64,000 bases of DNA from Apis mellifera (GCF_003254395.2 NC_037640.1:9654289-9718288); one strand, 5' to 3'; shown: positions 13,701 to 27,229, numbered from the stretch's first letter. A program made the numbers and translations. Notes: generated from the letters alone by a model not told the origin.

Positions 13701-16700
13701 ATAAAAAAAGGGAGAAAAAAAGGAAAAAACGGAGAAGAGAAAGAAGAAAGGTTGCGAGGGGAAAAATGGTTGTCGAAGACCCACTTCCTCCGTGCGTGCG
13801 ACGTACTTCATTGAATACCAATGAAAGATAAAGAAACGCCGAGGTTCAGCAACACGGCACTCCGTCGTGACTTCGCAATCGTTGTAAATTGGAATTTCTG
13901 TTCTTCGAGGGGAGCACGATTGAAAAGGATTCGGGGTTACGGTGAAGAAGGTCGGATATATAAAATGTTGGTGTTTGCACGAGGAAAATGTGAAGTTCGA
14001 TCGTTTGAACAGTGGATAGAGGATGATACACGGATGAAATATATATATGTGTAACGAAAGGAATTGTATTACAGGATTATAATTTTACGGTTGTAAAATT
14101 TTCGGTCTCCTTCTTCGAGGAGAAATGACATATTGTTGTAGGCCGCGTATGCGCGAGGAATAGTAATTGTTTCAAGAATTATGACGGTAACGAGGCCTTA
14201 TATTTATGACTTCGTGGTCAGCGAAAAGGAAGGAACACTTCTTCCTCTTCAGAAAATCAAAGAGTGGCTACTGTGCATCTCGAGCTTGAATAAAGTAACT
14301 GTATCCAAGAATAAAGTACTCGTAGGTTATAAGATCTCGCAGGATTAACATACTTTACCGCTTCCACTTGTGGAAATATATTTGTTTATCATTGTTATTG
14401 TGCCTCGAAACGACAATGACAAAATATGCAAATCAGCAAGATATATGAGAGAGATAGAGAAGGCAAGAAGAGAGTTAAGACGTCGTTTCATTAAAAAATT
14501 TAAGACAATTTGCTGCTTACGTATATAAATGAAATACGCGAAAAATATCATTGTATCTGTTGTATCTCGAATTGCACCGATTCCACCTTTTAATTCGTTG
14601 CAGAAAATTTCCTCCGTCACACTGTTTGTCTCTTCCTAATTCCATTTGCGTAAACTTTGCACGGAAGAGGTCTACGGAATCGGCATAATCGACCGATCTA
14701 AACGAGTGCAGGTTCCTTGCGCATTGACATGCGAACCCCGTAGGTCCGTGGCTTTACGCGTGACTGCCCCGCGACTAGCAACAGTCTCAATTCGCTTCCA
14801 ATATGTTTCACACGTATCTCGAAAATTTTACTTGCGTCTCTATTTCCGTACAATTATGGAATATCGTAAATATATTATACATCTCGTTAATACGAAACGA
14901 CTCTTGAATCATTGACAATTACCGAATCTTGGCAATTTCCCTCCAATCGAACGAAATTATCTATTTCTTGGAAGATTAACAGAAGATGATCTGTTCCTCG
15001 AATCATCGTTACTCGAATACTTGTTCAAAAACTTGGAATCGAGCTACCATCACTACCCATACGTCTCAATCCACCATCCACCCACGAGAGGAACTCACGA
15101 GACACGCTCACGCACGCTCACTCGAGACACGCACGCACGCACGCCTCGTGAGAACGACGCTCGTGCGTTCTCTCGATTTTATTGGCGCCACGCCGCAAAC
15201 TTGGTGAGCGTGCGAGAAGACGAACGAACGGTGAGGGGAGGCGCGGAGAGGGGAAGGAACGCGACAAATTTCCGTGCTGCCCGTCGCGTATATACCATTG
15301 TCCAAGGATACCAGCCGAGCTCCGAGTGCATGGGAATAAGGGAAAATGTGCTTCCCCGATCGGTTCTGACCGATCGGCTGAAACTGTAAATCCCGTGGCC
15401 ATCTACGTGGCCGTTATATCAATAATCCAATGGCTCCTACCATTCCCATTTACGCACCGTTTCCATTAAAATTCGCCCCTTTCCTTTCGATCGAACGATA
15501 ATATCTTGCATTGGATAGAAATCAGATAGAAAGGGAGAAAAAGGGGAGGAAAAATCTTGCGAATTGTTAAGCTCTAGCTTATCTAACTTCAGACAAATTT
15601 GAATGTGAATTATCGTGAAGTATTTTGAGATTTGTTGAAATTGTAAGATAATCTTCCGTAAATGGAATGATGAAATTTTAAATGTGGTTTCTTTCAGAGA
15701 GAGAGAGAGGGTATTATTATTCATTTATAGATTTTATTGATCGATGGAAATGATGACAGCATGGAAATACTCTTGGCGTATTTCTATTTTTATTCTAGTA
15801 TAAAAGCATTTTGAAAGATTCTTAAATATTTCAAGTTATCGTTCGATCTTTAGAACGGATATTTTCGGAGGTTAAAAAAAAAAAAAAGATATCCTACTTT
15901 CCCCTTTTTAGGATATCTCTTCGAATTCAAGTAATCAATAATAAAGAAGAAAAATTTCTCAGTTATAATTGAGTTATTTATACAATTATTGTACGTAGGA
16001 ATAAAATTTATACCTTGGCAGATTTCAATTAGGTCGGACTCGACGTTAATAGCTACTCTAAACCGGTTCCAGAAGAAGCGTCCAGTAAATCAATTTCCAG
16101 AATATATTGAATATTTTATTGAACTCTAAAAGAATCTTATGGATAAACCATCAATCTTTTATATTCCCCAATGTAAAATTTATCAACGAATCCAACTATT
16201 TTATTCCAATTATTGATATTTTCTCTCAACTCAAACGTACTATAGATACCTTTGACAAGAATAGAATTGCCATTAATAAAAAGAATAATTTTGTAACTTA
16301 TTCCATTGGTCCATCTTTTTTTTTTAATAATAATTGAATTGATAGCAATTCTAACAAAAATCTCGTTACGACAAATGGAATTATATTAGGATTAGGAGGA
16401 TTCATTTTATAAGTTTAAATGCTAAATTTATAATATTAGGAAGTTATGATTAAATTATATTTTTAAAACGAATCGATCGAATTAAACGAAGTAACGATTC
16501 ACACGGATATATATATATATTTTAATGTGCTCGTTTTTAGGATAGGTTACCCGTCTAAATTTTATTCAGCTAAGGTACTTCGTGAAGTGTCTGATAATCT
16601 CCACCAGATTATGTTGAATGAAAAATTTCGTATTCACTGTAAGTATAAGTTCACTACGTTCTTTGAATAAAAACATTCCAGTCGAAGTTCCATGAAGTTC

Positions 16701-17400
16701 CACGACTGTAACGAAATTATTCTCTCCCATTTCTCTATCGAGATATTTCACATATTTCGTTTCGTATAAGATGGCAATAATTCTTAATCATTGATAGATT
16801 GTAGATTTCAAACTGTGCAAACTCCTCTAATAAAATTTTATTACAGTTATTTACTATATTACAGTAATTTTACTATAATTTTACTATAATTTTCCAATTT
16901 CTTTTTAAAATTTCCTAGATAGATAGAATTGAATTATTATAAAAATTGGATAGAAAAATTTCGTGGATATTTCAGATAAAAATTATATTCTATCACTCAT
17001 TTAAATAGTTATGTTAAATCTTTGAGAGATCTTCATCGATATTCGAGTTAATAATATCCTACTCGTATGTTTTTCGAACTCTTATCACGCCTCCAATTTC
17101 TCAAAAATCCATGGGAACATATGATCCTGGATTTTTCGACGGAAGAACTCGTCCGTTTTAAGATCTTTCCACGCGAAGCTATACGGTTTCAAGGGCATAA
17201 ATTTGCCACGGAATTACAATATATCAGTCGACGTTCAACTTATCGATGATCCCGATTAAAATCTCGTCCAGATTAATTACTCGAATTCAAGTAATTTGAA
17301 ACAACGAGCCTCGACACTTCGTTCGAAACATTTCTTCGAAGTGAAATTGAATCTTATTAACTGTTCCTTGAATTTGTTGATCGCGTTATAGACAATGAAT
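13700..17400. other. Noncoding stretch
   Basis: Mixed DNA with no gene recognised. A GC-rich CpG-bearing island at about 15060-15400 includes CACGCACGCACG-type repeats (15110-15145) and a GATCGGTTCTGACCGATC inverted repeat near 15358. It could be a promoter or regulatory block. 15720-17300 is A+T-rich with nothing notable beyond short TA runs (16508-16521). Confidence 0.5.
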
Positions 17401-17680
17401 TTTCCCTACGAATTAATCTGGACAAGGAGAAGCGATTGTACTGGTTGAAATAGATCGGCACGATGAAAAAACTCGATTATAATTCCGAAGAAAGCTTTCA
17501 TCACGACCACGAATCGCTTTTAATCCGGCGAAAATCCATCCACGACACTCGTCCTTTGTCGGATGCATAAATCCAAGCGTTTGGCCGATTAGGCCGATTC
17601 GAGACGCCATTTATGCTCATATTGCCCGTTGAAACGCTCGTTACATGTGTCGATCGATTTACACGTGCATCCTTGGAAAA
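17400..17680. other. Unique GC-richer block, possible regulatory element or short minus-strand exon
   Basis: The minus strand is open for 65 codons from an ATG with a fair context (AAATGG) at 17608-17610, beginning MASRIGLIGQTLGF and ending at 17413. The same stretch contains GGCCGATTAGGCCGATT and GCCATTTATGCTCAT (a Hox/Abd-B-like TTTATG core). I cannot decide between a small coding exon and a conserved noncoding element; no family is recognised. Confidence 0.2.
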
Positions 17681-18179
17681 GGTGTTCTTAGGGATAATTC
17701 GTTAAATTGAGTTAAACCACTCCATTTCGCTTTATTGTAGATCGCGGTGTCTTTCTTTGGACACGGTCGTGTTGCGTACAAGAAAGTGTTGAATATGAAA
17801 ATTGAAGCGTCAAATAACAGTACTGGTTAATATAATAGTAATCGGAGCGGGCTTCGTTTATTGGAATAAAGAAAACCAGTTTTGGCCTCTCGATATATAT
17901 CCTCTCGACAAACCTGATATCACGATAATAACATACCAAAGTGGATCGATATCGATAATAAAAGTAACCAAATTTAAAATTAATAACCATCCATTCTCAC
18001 CGAATTCAATTATCAATCAATTCGATTCCCGCATATAATTCAAAAACAAACATGGCGCACCAAAATGGATAAAATAAACTAACCTAACCTAAAAACGATC
18101 CGAGAAAAGCACTCTCACTCCCATATATACATAAATATATACATATATAATATATCGAACGCGGTGGATGTCAGCATAT

Positions 18180-18735
18180 TTCGACTATCGGAGAGAGACA
18201 AGCGGCGACAAGCCGAAATGAACGGTCCCTATCCCTGTCGCGTGGACGGCAACACAGCCATTAAGCGCGGCCTCTGTCCGTAATGCGGCCGCTAAGTGAT
18301 GTACTACAACATAGGCTCGTACACCGGAATCCATTCGCGGCGCGCGTTTCGATGGATGTAAAGTAGCTGCATCCGTCTCTCTGTACATAGAGCGGCGGCT
18401 AGTTGAATGGACGGGCGGCGTTAAATAGTACGAGGCACAACGGGTACAACGGGAGACACCTCTATCCGTGGCGACACGAAAGGGCCCGGGGTTAGAGCCG
18501 GCATGGGATGGCCACGGTCGACGGCGAGGCGTATACGGTCGCGCGAGCAATTCCATCACGTGTGAACGAATTGGCCAGCTGGTCAATATAAATAAATAAT
18601 GGCGGTTGGTATGCGGGACGCGAGCCCGCCGCTTACGTGATCGATCGTCGAACGCGGCCGTCGTTCCTCTACGTGTAGGCGGTAATCGGTCGTAATCGTC
18701 TGCCAGGGCCATGGGAATCGCGAGCACCTGCTTGA
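18180..18735. other. GC-rich, CpG-rich island
   Basis: A sharp island of GC-rich DNA in A+T-rich surroundings. The minus strand is open for 180 codons (18727 down to 18185), but the peptide is rich in Arg, Ala, His, Thr and Pro with no recognisable domain, as expected of GC-rich noncoding DNA. It contains GGTCAATATAAATAAATAATGG (a TATA-like AATATAAATA near 18585) and a CACGTG at 18556. A promoter or regulatory role is possible. Confidence 0.35.
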
Positions 18736-18739
18736 ATTG

Positions 18740-20820
18740 TTTCTCCTCGTGTACTTTTTCTTTTCTTTTCTTTTCCTTTCCTTTCTTTTCTTCTCTTTTT
18801 ATCCCTCCTCTCCGTTGGTCTGTCGGTGACCAAGAAGAACGTTACGGTGTCGCTGCTGCTATGCACCGTTGATGGAATTGTATATTCTTTTTTTCCCTAT
18901 CTCTTTTTTTCTTTTCTTTTTTCTCTCTCTTTTTTTTTTTTAGGTGACTAAGAAAAATACAACGGAAATATGTATAGACGGTGAAGTTTAGTTTGAAGAA
19001 GAGGTTTGAAAAAATAAATATCTTCGTGATGATTTTTACTCCTCTTTATTTTCTTCCTTGGCGAATGTCTAAATTTATTATTTCTCGTATTTACATTAGT
19101 TTCGTAGCGAGGGGAAAAAGTTACAACACCTTTCTCCTTTTTTTAATCGTCGTTTATTATCCATATGCAGTGACGCGCAAATTGGCGCAACCGGTCCTCG
19201 AAAATTCCGCATCCGCTCGTCGCGCGTGGTCATCCTTCCTCATCAGACGCCAAAGGGAGCGCAGATTCTTCACTTCCGTTCCGGTCAGACGCGCGTCACG
19301 TTCCTAGAAAAGCGTTGAAACGCGTTCGTGGATTTAAAACAAGATGTATGATCTACGATATCTTCGAATCAATTATTAAGGAAACGCGTTCCCTAAATTC
19401 CGATGGACACCGTCAATTCGTTCTTAGTGTCGTCAGAAATTAATTATATTGTAGTCAAGTATCGAGTTTAATCGTTGCTGATATATATTTAGTTTTTTCT
19501 TCGAGCGAAAAATAAATTCTTTCTAAAATTTTTTTGGAATAATTTGGACTATATGGTAATCGATGAAGAAATTTAAAGTTTTATTTATATATATAGATTA
19601 TTACGTAAATTTATACTTCGAAAAAAAATATTGTTTCATTTCCTTCTTTTTTTTAATATCTTTGAAACTAATCGTGTAAAATTCATCATTTTAAAATTTT
19701 TCGGAATGATGTTTCGATGGGATCAAATCGAATCGGGGAATTTAACATCATCGTGTCATGAAAAAGATATAAAAAAGAAGAGAAAGGAACTTTTCTTCTG
19801 TAACATTTTAGTGTAACTTTCTTTGTCGAATTGCACTCGAGAAAGTTGCACTGTTACTTCTCAAAGGTAAAATCGTCGCTTTTTTTTAACCAAAGGGAGA
19901 AAATATTTGTATCACGTACAGTCTCTTTTGACGAAGAATCGAAAGTACGTTTTTTATGCTGTTCACAGAAATGCAAATGTTTGGAAAAGAAATTACGCGC
20001 ACCTCGAGGCGATGTAAATTCTTAAAATAAAGAAGGAAAGAGATACACGAAAATTCGAAGCACGGTATTACGTCCTTTTACCGTAACTTTGTATATTTTT
20101 ATATGACGTAATTTTCGATCGAATTGTACTTCGACATTACGATTACATTTCCGTGTCGATAATTTTACTGGAATCTTCTCTAAAATTAAATAATCCTTCC
20201 AAACATCTCCCTTATTGAATTAACGTGTCAAACTAAATTATCTCTAAGCAACATCAATGTAATAATTCCTAACATTCGAACTAACATCATAACTTAAAAT
20301 CTAATTCCACAGGCCATCAATCTTTCTATCTGTTAAACGAATCATTCATCATGATCAAACTTATCGAGCTTAGTCTTAACAATCATCAATAGTGACGGAT
20401 AATTAGTGTATTAAATTGCACATCTTTTTTTTTTTTATCTTGTATCTTAAACTTTATTTCTATCTACACCTTTATATACATGTTGCCTGTCTCTTACTCT
20501 CCTCGCGTCTTACTTTCCCCACTTTCCATTCCCCTTTACATCTTTACTTTCATCGCCATCTTCGATTCTTTCTCGTCTTTCTTTCTCCACGTCCTTCTCC
20601 TTTCCACTTTCGTATTTACCACCCTTCCATCCACGCCATGGTAGAAAAGAACGAAAGAAAAAAAAAAGAAAAAATCCACTCGTCGTTCCTATATTCGTGA
20701 GGAGGGCGAGAGAGAGAGTAATAGAATCGAGTTTTGTCGCGTATCTCTCTCTCTCTCTTTCTCTTTCTCGAGATAGATAGGATGATGGAATTTCTTCTTC
20801 TCTTCTGAAAAGCTTTCGGA
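18740..20820. other. Noncoding A+T-rich stretch
   Basis: Pyrimidine-rich tracts at 18760-18800 and 18893-18942, a small GC-rich patch at 19170-19310 and A+T-rich DNA elsewhere. No gene recognised. Confidence 0.55.
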
Positions 20821-20824
20821 ACCC

Positions 20825-21290
20825 TCTCCTCCTCGGACAATTACTTGTGAACCCGGGGGCCGGCCACGGCCGGCCACTGCAGGCGACCGCTGCAGGGATT
20901 CCCCAAGAGGCCCCTCGAAGGCGATCGTAGGCTTGATTCACTGGGGCATTGTCTCCAAAGACGATACGCATACAATGGCTCAAAGCGATCTGAATCTAAT
21001 CTATGACTTATGGCCGCGGCGCTCGCCTCCTGAATGAACAATGTGCCGCGGCGCGCGCCTTTTTTTATTTTCTTCCTCTTCCTCTCCCTTTTTCCTTTTT
21101 TTTTTCTTTCTCTCTTTCTTTTTCTTTCCTCCGCCTTCCCCTCCGCCGATAACTCGGCCCCTCGCTGTCCATCGCGCCGCGCCGAGCAAAGGGATAGCCA
21201 ACAGACGTCAGCCAGCAGACGTCGGTCTTCCGGTCGCGCGCGAGCGAGCCAACCGGAACTTTGTTAAACGCGGCCTCGAATTTACATCGA
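20825..21290. other. GC-rich block with strong dyad symmetry
   Basis: 20858-20875 reads GGCCGGCCACGGCCGGCC, two GGCCGGCC palindromes separated by two bases. It is followed by CTGCAG-GCGACCG-CTGCAG, a second dyad. The minus strand is open across 20830-20983 with residues such as MRIVFGDNAPVNQAYDRLRG, but the frame then runs into CT/GA low complexity. 21050-21140 is a pyrimidine tract. No gene family or RNA family is recognised. Confidence 0.35.
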
Positions 21291-21299
21291 GGGGAATTT

Positions 21300-23560
21300 C
21301 TCTCTTCTTTTTTTTTTTTTTTTTGATAAATGGTTGCGCGAATTAAAATTTCATATAAAATTGGAGATCGTTTGTGTGGAAGGAGAGATCGTTAAAAATT
21401 ATATTCTTATATTTATATTCTTCGTTTCTCGGGATTGAGAAATCAATTAAGATTACTTTATTAATTTAGTATCATTTAGTATTCATGAATGTTCGAAATT
21501 TCCGTACAAATTCCACTAAAATACAATCTAACAGACACAGTTTTGTCTGATCGTTTCAAACGTGGAATAAAATCCGTCTCAAACGTATAATATATCCTCA
21601 AATCGAAATGAAAATTAATGCAAAAATATTTCAGAGATATTCTCAATTTCTAGAATCAAAATCGATGAAAAATATCTGTTGCGTACGGAGAAACACGACC
21701 TTATCGACGATCGATACACGTTCGAATCTCAAGTGGGGTCGGACATAACCTAACCAAGAAAGAAACACGAATGGATAATTGAAACGCGTTAGAAGGAAGC
21801 GAGGAACGTGCGCACACGCATGCGTGGAACGCATCCCAAGCGGAAGGCCAGTTTCCCGTTGACGATCCCTAAGCCAGCTTCCGTCGCTCGAGACTTAGGT
21901 AAAGCACACACATTCGCGAACGAGTCGACGGCTCGACAATTGTGCATTTAAGCCTGGTCGTCGTCCTGTATTACCTAACGCACGCGGCGAGATTGGATCT
22001 CTCTCCTTTACGCGGGCACACGGGCAAAAAGGACGCTGTTGTGGATGACTTCCTACATAGATAAGAATCGTGGACGAGTATCCTCTTTAAAACGACGAGG
22101 TCGCCGATTCTATCCTTCTCCTGTCTCCTATTTTCTCCGGATATGTCCGCCATTACGCCATTCCGTGAATACACGCGGAATTAACCGCGAGCCGATGCCC
22201 CGTGTTCGATATCGTTTAATATATTCCGGAAATGGAAGTACGATCGATACGATCGATCTTCGGTTATGGATAATTTAATGATATTTTCGCGGGAAAGAAT
22301 CGAGAATGGGGGATAATGGGGGATAATAATCCGACAATATGATGCGACACTTTTAATGATTATTATTTCCTAGAAAAATTTATACGTTTTTACGTTTAAT
22401 TATTGCATCAACTTATGCAAATTCATTCTTGAACTTGATTCCTTGTTTAGGGATTGAGAAATTAAGATTAATATCAAGTCTGATTAATCGATTAATCAGA
22501 AAACGATCTGGAATTTTTTTAGAATGTTCAAAAATTTTTGTTTTTTTAATTACTTTTTAAATTGAATTGATAAAATAAGATAAATAAATAAATAATAGTT
22601 TGTCGTACTAAAATTAATTTTATTAAGCTATTTTTTTAAAATTTATTAAATGTCTGAAAATTAATCATAGTTAAAACAATTAAATTACTTTCTAATAAAT
22701 TTTATTCCACAAATAATACCAATTAAATGATTTTCTATTTATTCTATTAAGATACTTAATCATCTTTAATTTATCCATATTAATAATAAATTAATTCCTG
22801 AAATCAATTTTAACATTAAATTGCACAAAAGGAAAATTGGAATAATTTTCTGAAATTCGATCGATCTTCCGTAATTTGATTATCGAAAATCGAGTATAAA
22901 TTCAGAATTGTTTTTTTCGATAAAATAAATATTTAATCAAATTCCATCATTCCTTTTTCGAAGATTTTTTCCGAGGATATCATTATCCTCGAAAATGATA
23001 AAATTACGTTAACACGTTTTATTTATTATATAACATGTTAAATTTATTGGACAACGAACTCTAACAATTTTCTACAGATACAACGATTATTACCTAAATC
23101 TCCATGCATCCAAACGGAATAATCGTGTTATCTAAAAGTGCAAAACTTTTCTATCGCGAAAATATTCCGCAACGGATATCAGATCCCCTCGACTCCGATA
23201 TAAACCGATCGAAACTTTCGTCATCCCTCCCCCGATATCCAACACAAAGTTAGTCATCACAAATATCGTATCGTGTTTCGCGTGCTCTTTTTTTCTTTTT
23301 TTTTTTTTAATCTATTACATCGGCTATCGGAGGGGAGGAGAAAAAAATCCGATAATATTTACGATACCGAAGTTGATCTCGTCGAGGAAAAATAACGAAC
23401 GAGTAAAGGCGGTAGATGTATGGAAAATAACCGTGGAGGGTTTCGGGAATGCGAAGGAGGAGAATGGAAAGAGGGAATAAAACAGCGGGAAGGGGGAAGG
23501 GAGTGGGAAGGGAGAGGAAACAAAAAAAAAAAAAAAAAGAAGGGATAGGTATGAACTGCG
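21300..23560. other. Noncoding stretch with a GC-richer block at 21830-22270
   Basis: The block at 21830-22270 is unique and includes a short minus-strand frame starting MADISGENRRQEKDRIGDL (ATG at about 22151) of some 60 codons, with no recognised family. 22330-23080 is strongly A+T-rich and featureless. A duplicated AATGGGGGAT word lies at 22305-22327. Confidence 0.45.
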
Positions 23561-23791
23561 AAATATAATAGGTCTGAGTTATGACCGCGACTGTGTGGTC
23601 TCGGTTTGATCTCTGCTCGCTTGCACTGCTTGCTAGTTAACTTCCACGTCTGAAGCGCGTTGCCTCACGTTGGCGCTCACGAAGGAGCGAAGGGAAAAAC
23701 CGACTGCGCGTAATGATTCCCCGCGAGTCGACAATGTTTCCCGGCCAATAATTTTTCCACGCAATAATGGATACACGCAACCGCGGTGCGA

Positions 23792-23822
<31 letters not shown>

Positions 23823-24590
23823 CGTTCGAACGGAAATGCAATTAAAATTTACAATTTAGCATCAGTCATCTGCCCCCCGTGACAAGTTTGAATACATCAT
23901 CCTTTTCCCTGAGAATTTTGTCCAGAATTTGCAACTCTCCCGTTGCAAGACTACGAGGACATTCATTCTCTCCACGCTATTCCCTCTGCCTTTTTAAGAT
24001 TTTTAAACTTAGACTTTTCTCTCTCTAAATTACCAGTAATAAAAATCTAACGCTAGGACGCAAAGAACGATCCTGAAAATTCTTAAAATCTCTACAATGA
24101 TTGAAACAACACTCGATAGGTTTCTTCTTCCGCCTAGCAACTGTTGTTACCACACACTGCCGCTTATCAAGTTCCGTTACCGTTTCATAGAGAATGAAAA
24201 GATAAGGAAAGGAAAAGTAGGAGGAAATTCGTGGAAGATTTCGATCGATCCCGCGGATCGAATCGTCTCCCTCTCATCTCGCGGCGAGCGAGCTGGCCTG
24301 TTCCATGAAAGAGGCGAGCTTTCAGCACGAATCGACGAGGGGAATGCGATTACCGCATTCGCCCGCCACGTCTCGTGCATTTCGTAACCCAGACGAGGCC
24401 GGAGCGCCTCCGACGAATACAGAAAACGCATCCGAGTGACCGGGGAGGGTTGGGGGAGCCTCGTCCGGGAATCGGCGTGCGTCGTCGCCAACAGATCCAA
24501 GAGTCCCCCCGACTCTTACGCAACACTTCGGAAACGGAACGCGTGGGACTCGAGGGAGACGCGCGACTGGTTTCCAAGGGACACGTACGC
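23560..24590. other. GC-richer noncoding blocks around a 27-base T run
   Basis: 23575-23780 is a unique block (GTCTGAGTTATGACCGCG, TTGCACTGCTTGCTAG). A T homopolymer covers 23796-23822. 24240-24590 is GC-rich and open in several frames on both strands at once, the sign of composition and not coding. It runs directly into the tandem array that starts at about 24585. Confidence 0.5.
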
Positions 24591-25660
24591 GAATTTCCAA
24601 CCGCGTCCTTCCCGATTTTTCTTTCCACGATCCATTCGATTATTGATCTGTGGATTAAGGGAGTGAAGTGTTTATGACGAATATTTCGAATATTGTCGTC
24701 GATTTTTTTTTTTTTTTTGGTTATTGATTCAAAAGATCAAGGGAGTGAGATATTATTTCGAATTTAGAATTATGGTACGCGAATTTCCAACTGCGTCCTT
24801 CGCGATTTTTCTTTCCATGATCCATTCGATTATTAATCTGTGGATTAAGGGAGTGAAATATTTATGACGAATATTTCCAATATTATCGTCGATTTTTTTT
24901 TTTTGGTTATTGATTCAAAAGATCAAGGGAGTGAGATATTATTTCAAATTTAGGATTATGGTACGCGAATTTCCAACCGCGTCCTTCGCGATTTTTTTTT
25001 TCACGATCCATCCGACTATTGATCTGTGGATTAAGGGAGTGAAATGTTTATGACGAATATTTTCAATATTATCGTCGTCACGAATTAAGGTATTTTGGCG
25101 ATTTTTTTTTTTGGTTATTATTCGAAGAGATTGATTGATCAAGGGAGTGAGATATTATTTTGGTTTCGAATTTAGGATGGATTATGGTACGCGAATTTCG
25201 TATTGCGTTGTCACGAGTATTTTGGCGATTTTTGGTCATTGATGTAGGTATATTAAGGGAATGAAATGTTTATATCGAATTGCGTTGTCACGAGATTTTT
25301 TTTTTTTTTAGTTATTGATTCGAAGGATCAAGGGAGTGAAATATTATTTCGGTTTCGAATTTAGGATGGATTATGGTACACAAATTTCGTATTGCATTGT
25401 CAGATATTCTGGCGATTTTTTCACAATCCATTTAGTCATTGATATAGATATATTAAGGGAATGAAATGTTTATATCGAATTGCGTTGTCACGAGTATTTG
25501 GCGATTTTTTTTTTTTTTTTTTTTTTGGTTATCGATTCGAAGGATCAAGGGAGTGAGATATTGTTTCGGTTTCGAATTTAGGATTATGGTACACGAATTT
25601 CGTATTGCATTTTCGTAATTTTTTTAATGATCCATTTGGCTATTCAAATATTAAGAAAAA
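24585..25660. repeat. Decaying tandem array, about six copies, period 186-227 bp
   Basis: Copies are marked by GTACGCGAATTTCCAAC or its variants at about 24585, 24775, 24961, 25188, 25376 and 25589. Each has the same order of parts: this start, a CGATTTTT run, GATCCATTCGATTATTGATCTG, GGATTAAGGGAGTGAAAT, a T run of variable length, TTATTGATTCAAAAGATCAAGGGAGTGAGATATT and TTTAGGATTATG. Copies 1-3 are close to each other; copies 4-6 have internal losses and substitutions. Confidence 0.9.
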
Positions 25661-26194
25661 TATAATTTTGAAATGTTATTATTAATATCGGATCACCGAT
25701 CTTTCGAATTGTATTTTCTGAATATTTTGGCTATTCATTTAATTAGTCGAATATTCGAATAAGAGAAATATTAATTGTTGAATGCTCGAATCACAATAAA
25801 ATTCAAATATTGTTTCAAATATATATTGTTTTGAAAGAATATTTTATAATAAATTTTGCTACTTTTTATATCTGCTATTTTTTATAATTATTTTAAAATA
25901 AATATAAAAATATCCAAAATTTGTACTTTAGAAAATTTTTCGATATTTTATTTTTCGACCAATTTTCTTCTAATAATAACATACGATTTTTAAATTTTAA
26001 TTACGATTATTTTCATCTTTTATGATAAAATCTGCCAAAGTTTCAATATATTTTCGCAAGATGATATACTTCTATCACATCGAATGAAAATAAAATTCTC
26101 TGCGCGTCAAACTCCATAAAAAAATGCACAAACTTTACAAATGCATCGAACAAACTTACTAACTTCACCCTCGTGATATATTCCCTCACATCTT

Positions 26195-26250
26195 TCATCC
26201 GCGTCGAGCCAAAAAAAGAGAGAGAGAGAGAGAGAAAAGAAAGAAAGAAA
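26195..26250. repeat. Purine tract with (GA)n
   Basis: AAAAAAAGAGAGAGAGAGAG followed by AAAGAAAGAAAGG. The long Lys/Arg/Glu frame over it is an artefact of composition. Confidence 0.8.
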
Positions 26251-26432
26251 GGAAAAAAACCTCCAACAAAAATCCACCCTCCCGACCGCCTTCCCTCGAA
26301 ATCTCCCCGACTCTCCAAAGAAAGGAACACAATTACCTTTAGGGAGGCCACCCGCAAGGCACGAAAGTCGTCCGGCTCGAGCTGCTGGCTCGCATCTGGC
26401 TCGTGGCCAGCTGACTCCGCGATAAACCACCA

Positions 26433-26566
26433 CTACACCTCCTCTCTCTTGAGCACGTGCAACGACCCCGTGATCTTGAACTTGTCGTAATTCTTCGCTC
26501 GACGCCGGTTCAACGAAATAATCGTGCGAAAGAACTCCTTCGCCTCCCGTGGAATAATCCCTTTTC
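26433..26566 (-). CDS. Candidate terminal coding exon of an unrecognised minus-strand gene
   Basis: The frame reads GIIPREAKEFFRTIISLNRR, then RAKNYDKFKITGSLHVLKREEV, then TAG at 26433-26435. Amino-acid use is balanced and protein-like, unlike the surrounding low-complexity frames, and codons are GC-richer than the flanks. Upstream there is a pyrimidine tract (complement of about 26580-26630) and usable AG acceptors near 26561-26567. A minus-strand AATAAA (complement of about 25947-25952) lies roughly 480 nt downstream, a sensible 3' UTR length. I do not recognise the family. A second minus-strand frame is also open across this stretch and reaches a CTAAAG|GTAATT donor-like site near 26339, so an internal exon in that other frame is the main alternative. 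Confidence 0.33.
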
Positions 26567-27229
26567 CTTTTCGAACAGGCGGCAAGGGTGAATCGCGAGT
26601 GGAAGAAAAAAAAGAGAGAAAAGATGAAGGGCGTGACTGTAGGATTTTCGTGTAATAATTAATTAACGCCTTCGTTATCAAAATATCGCCAATTATTTTC
26701 TTTCCTCGAATGGAAAATATTGAATCACAAGTGAATATTTTCCATTCGACTCCGATACACTATTGGAAAATATTCGATAATAACGCGTATCTATAATTAT
26801 CAGAAATGTTTAAATGAACGATCGAAAATTAGAAATTATTGAATTATCTTCAAAGAAAAGTTTAGAATAACGTACTATACGTTCATAAATTAGAGATAAT
26901 TACATTAAATCATCCAAATATACGAATGAACGATTAAGGAACAAAAATTATCCTCTAAAATACTTTAATATTCATAATGAGAAAGAAAGTATAGAAGAAC
27001 GTTATTACATTCGTAAATTAGATAATTACATTAAATCTCGAAACTTTATAAAATAAATAAATCGTATTTTTCTCTCCAATTTCAAGATGAATTTCAATTT
27101 CAACACATAGACGTAAACACCAAATAGCAAACATTCGATCCTCCCCGAGTTTTTCGAAAACGCGGGGGAATTGGCGCGTGAAAATTATTATTTACGCGCA
27201 GGAGATGTTCTCGGCTGTTGAGGAACGGT

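Noticed and set aside
24177..24628. Four overlapping frames of about 76-107 codons
   Set aside because: Open in several frames on both strands simultaneously, a GC-content effect at the head of a tandem array.
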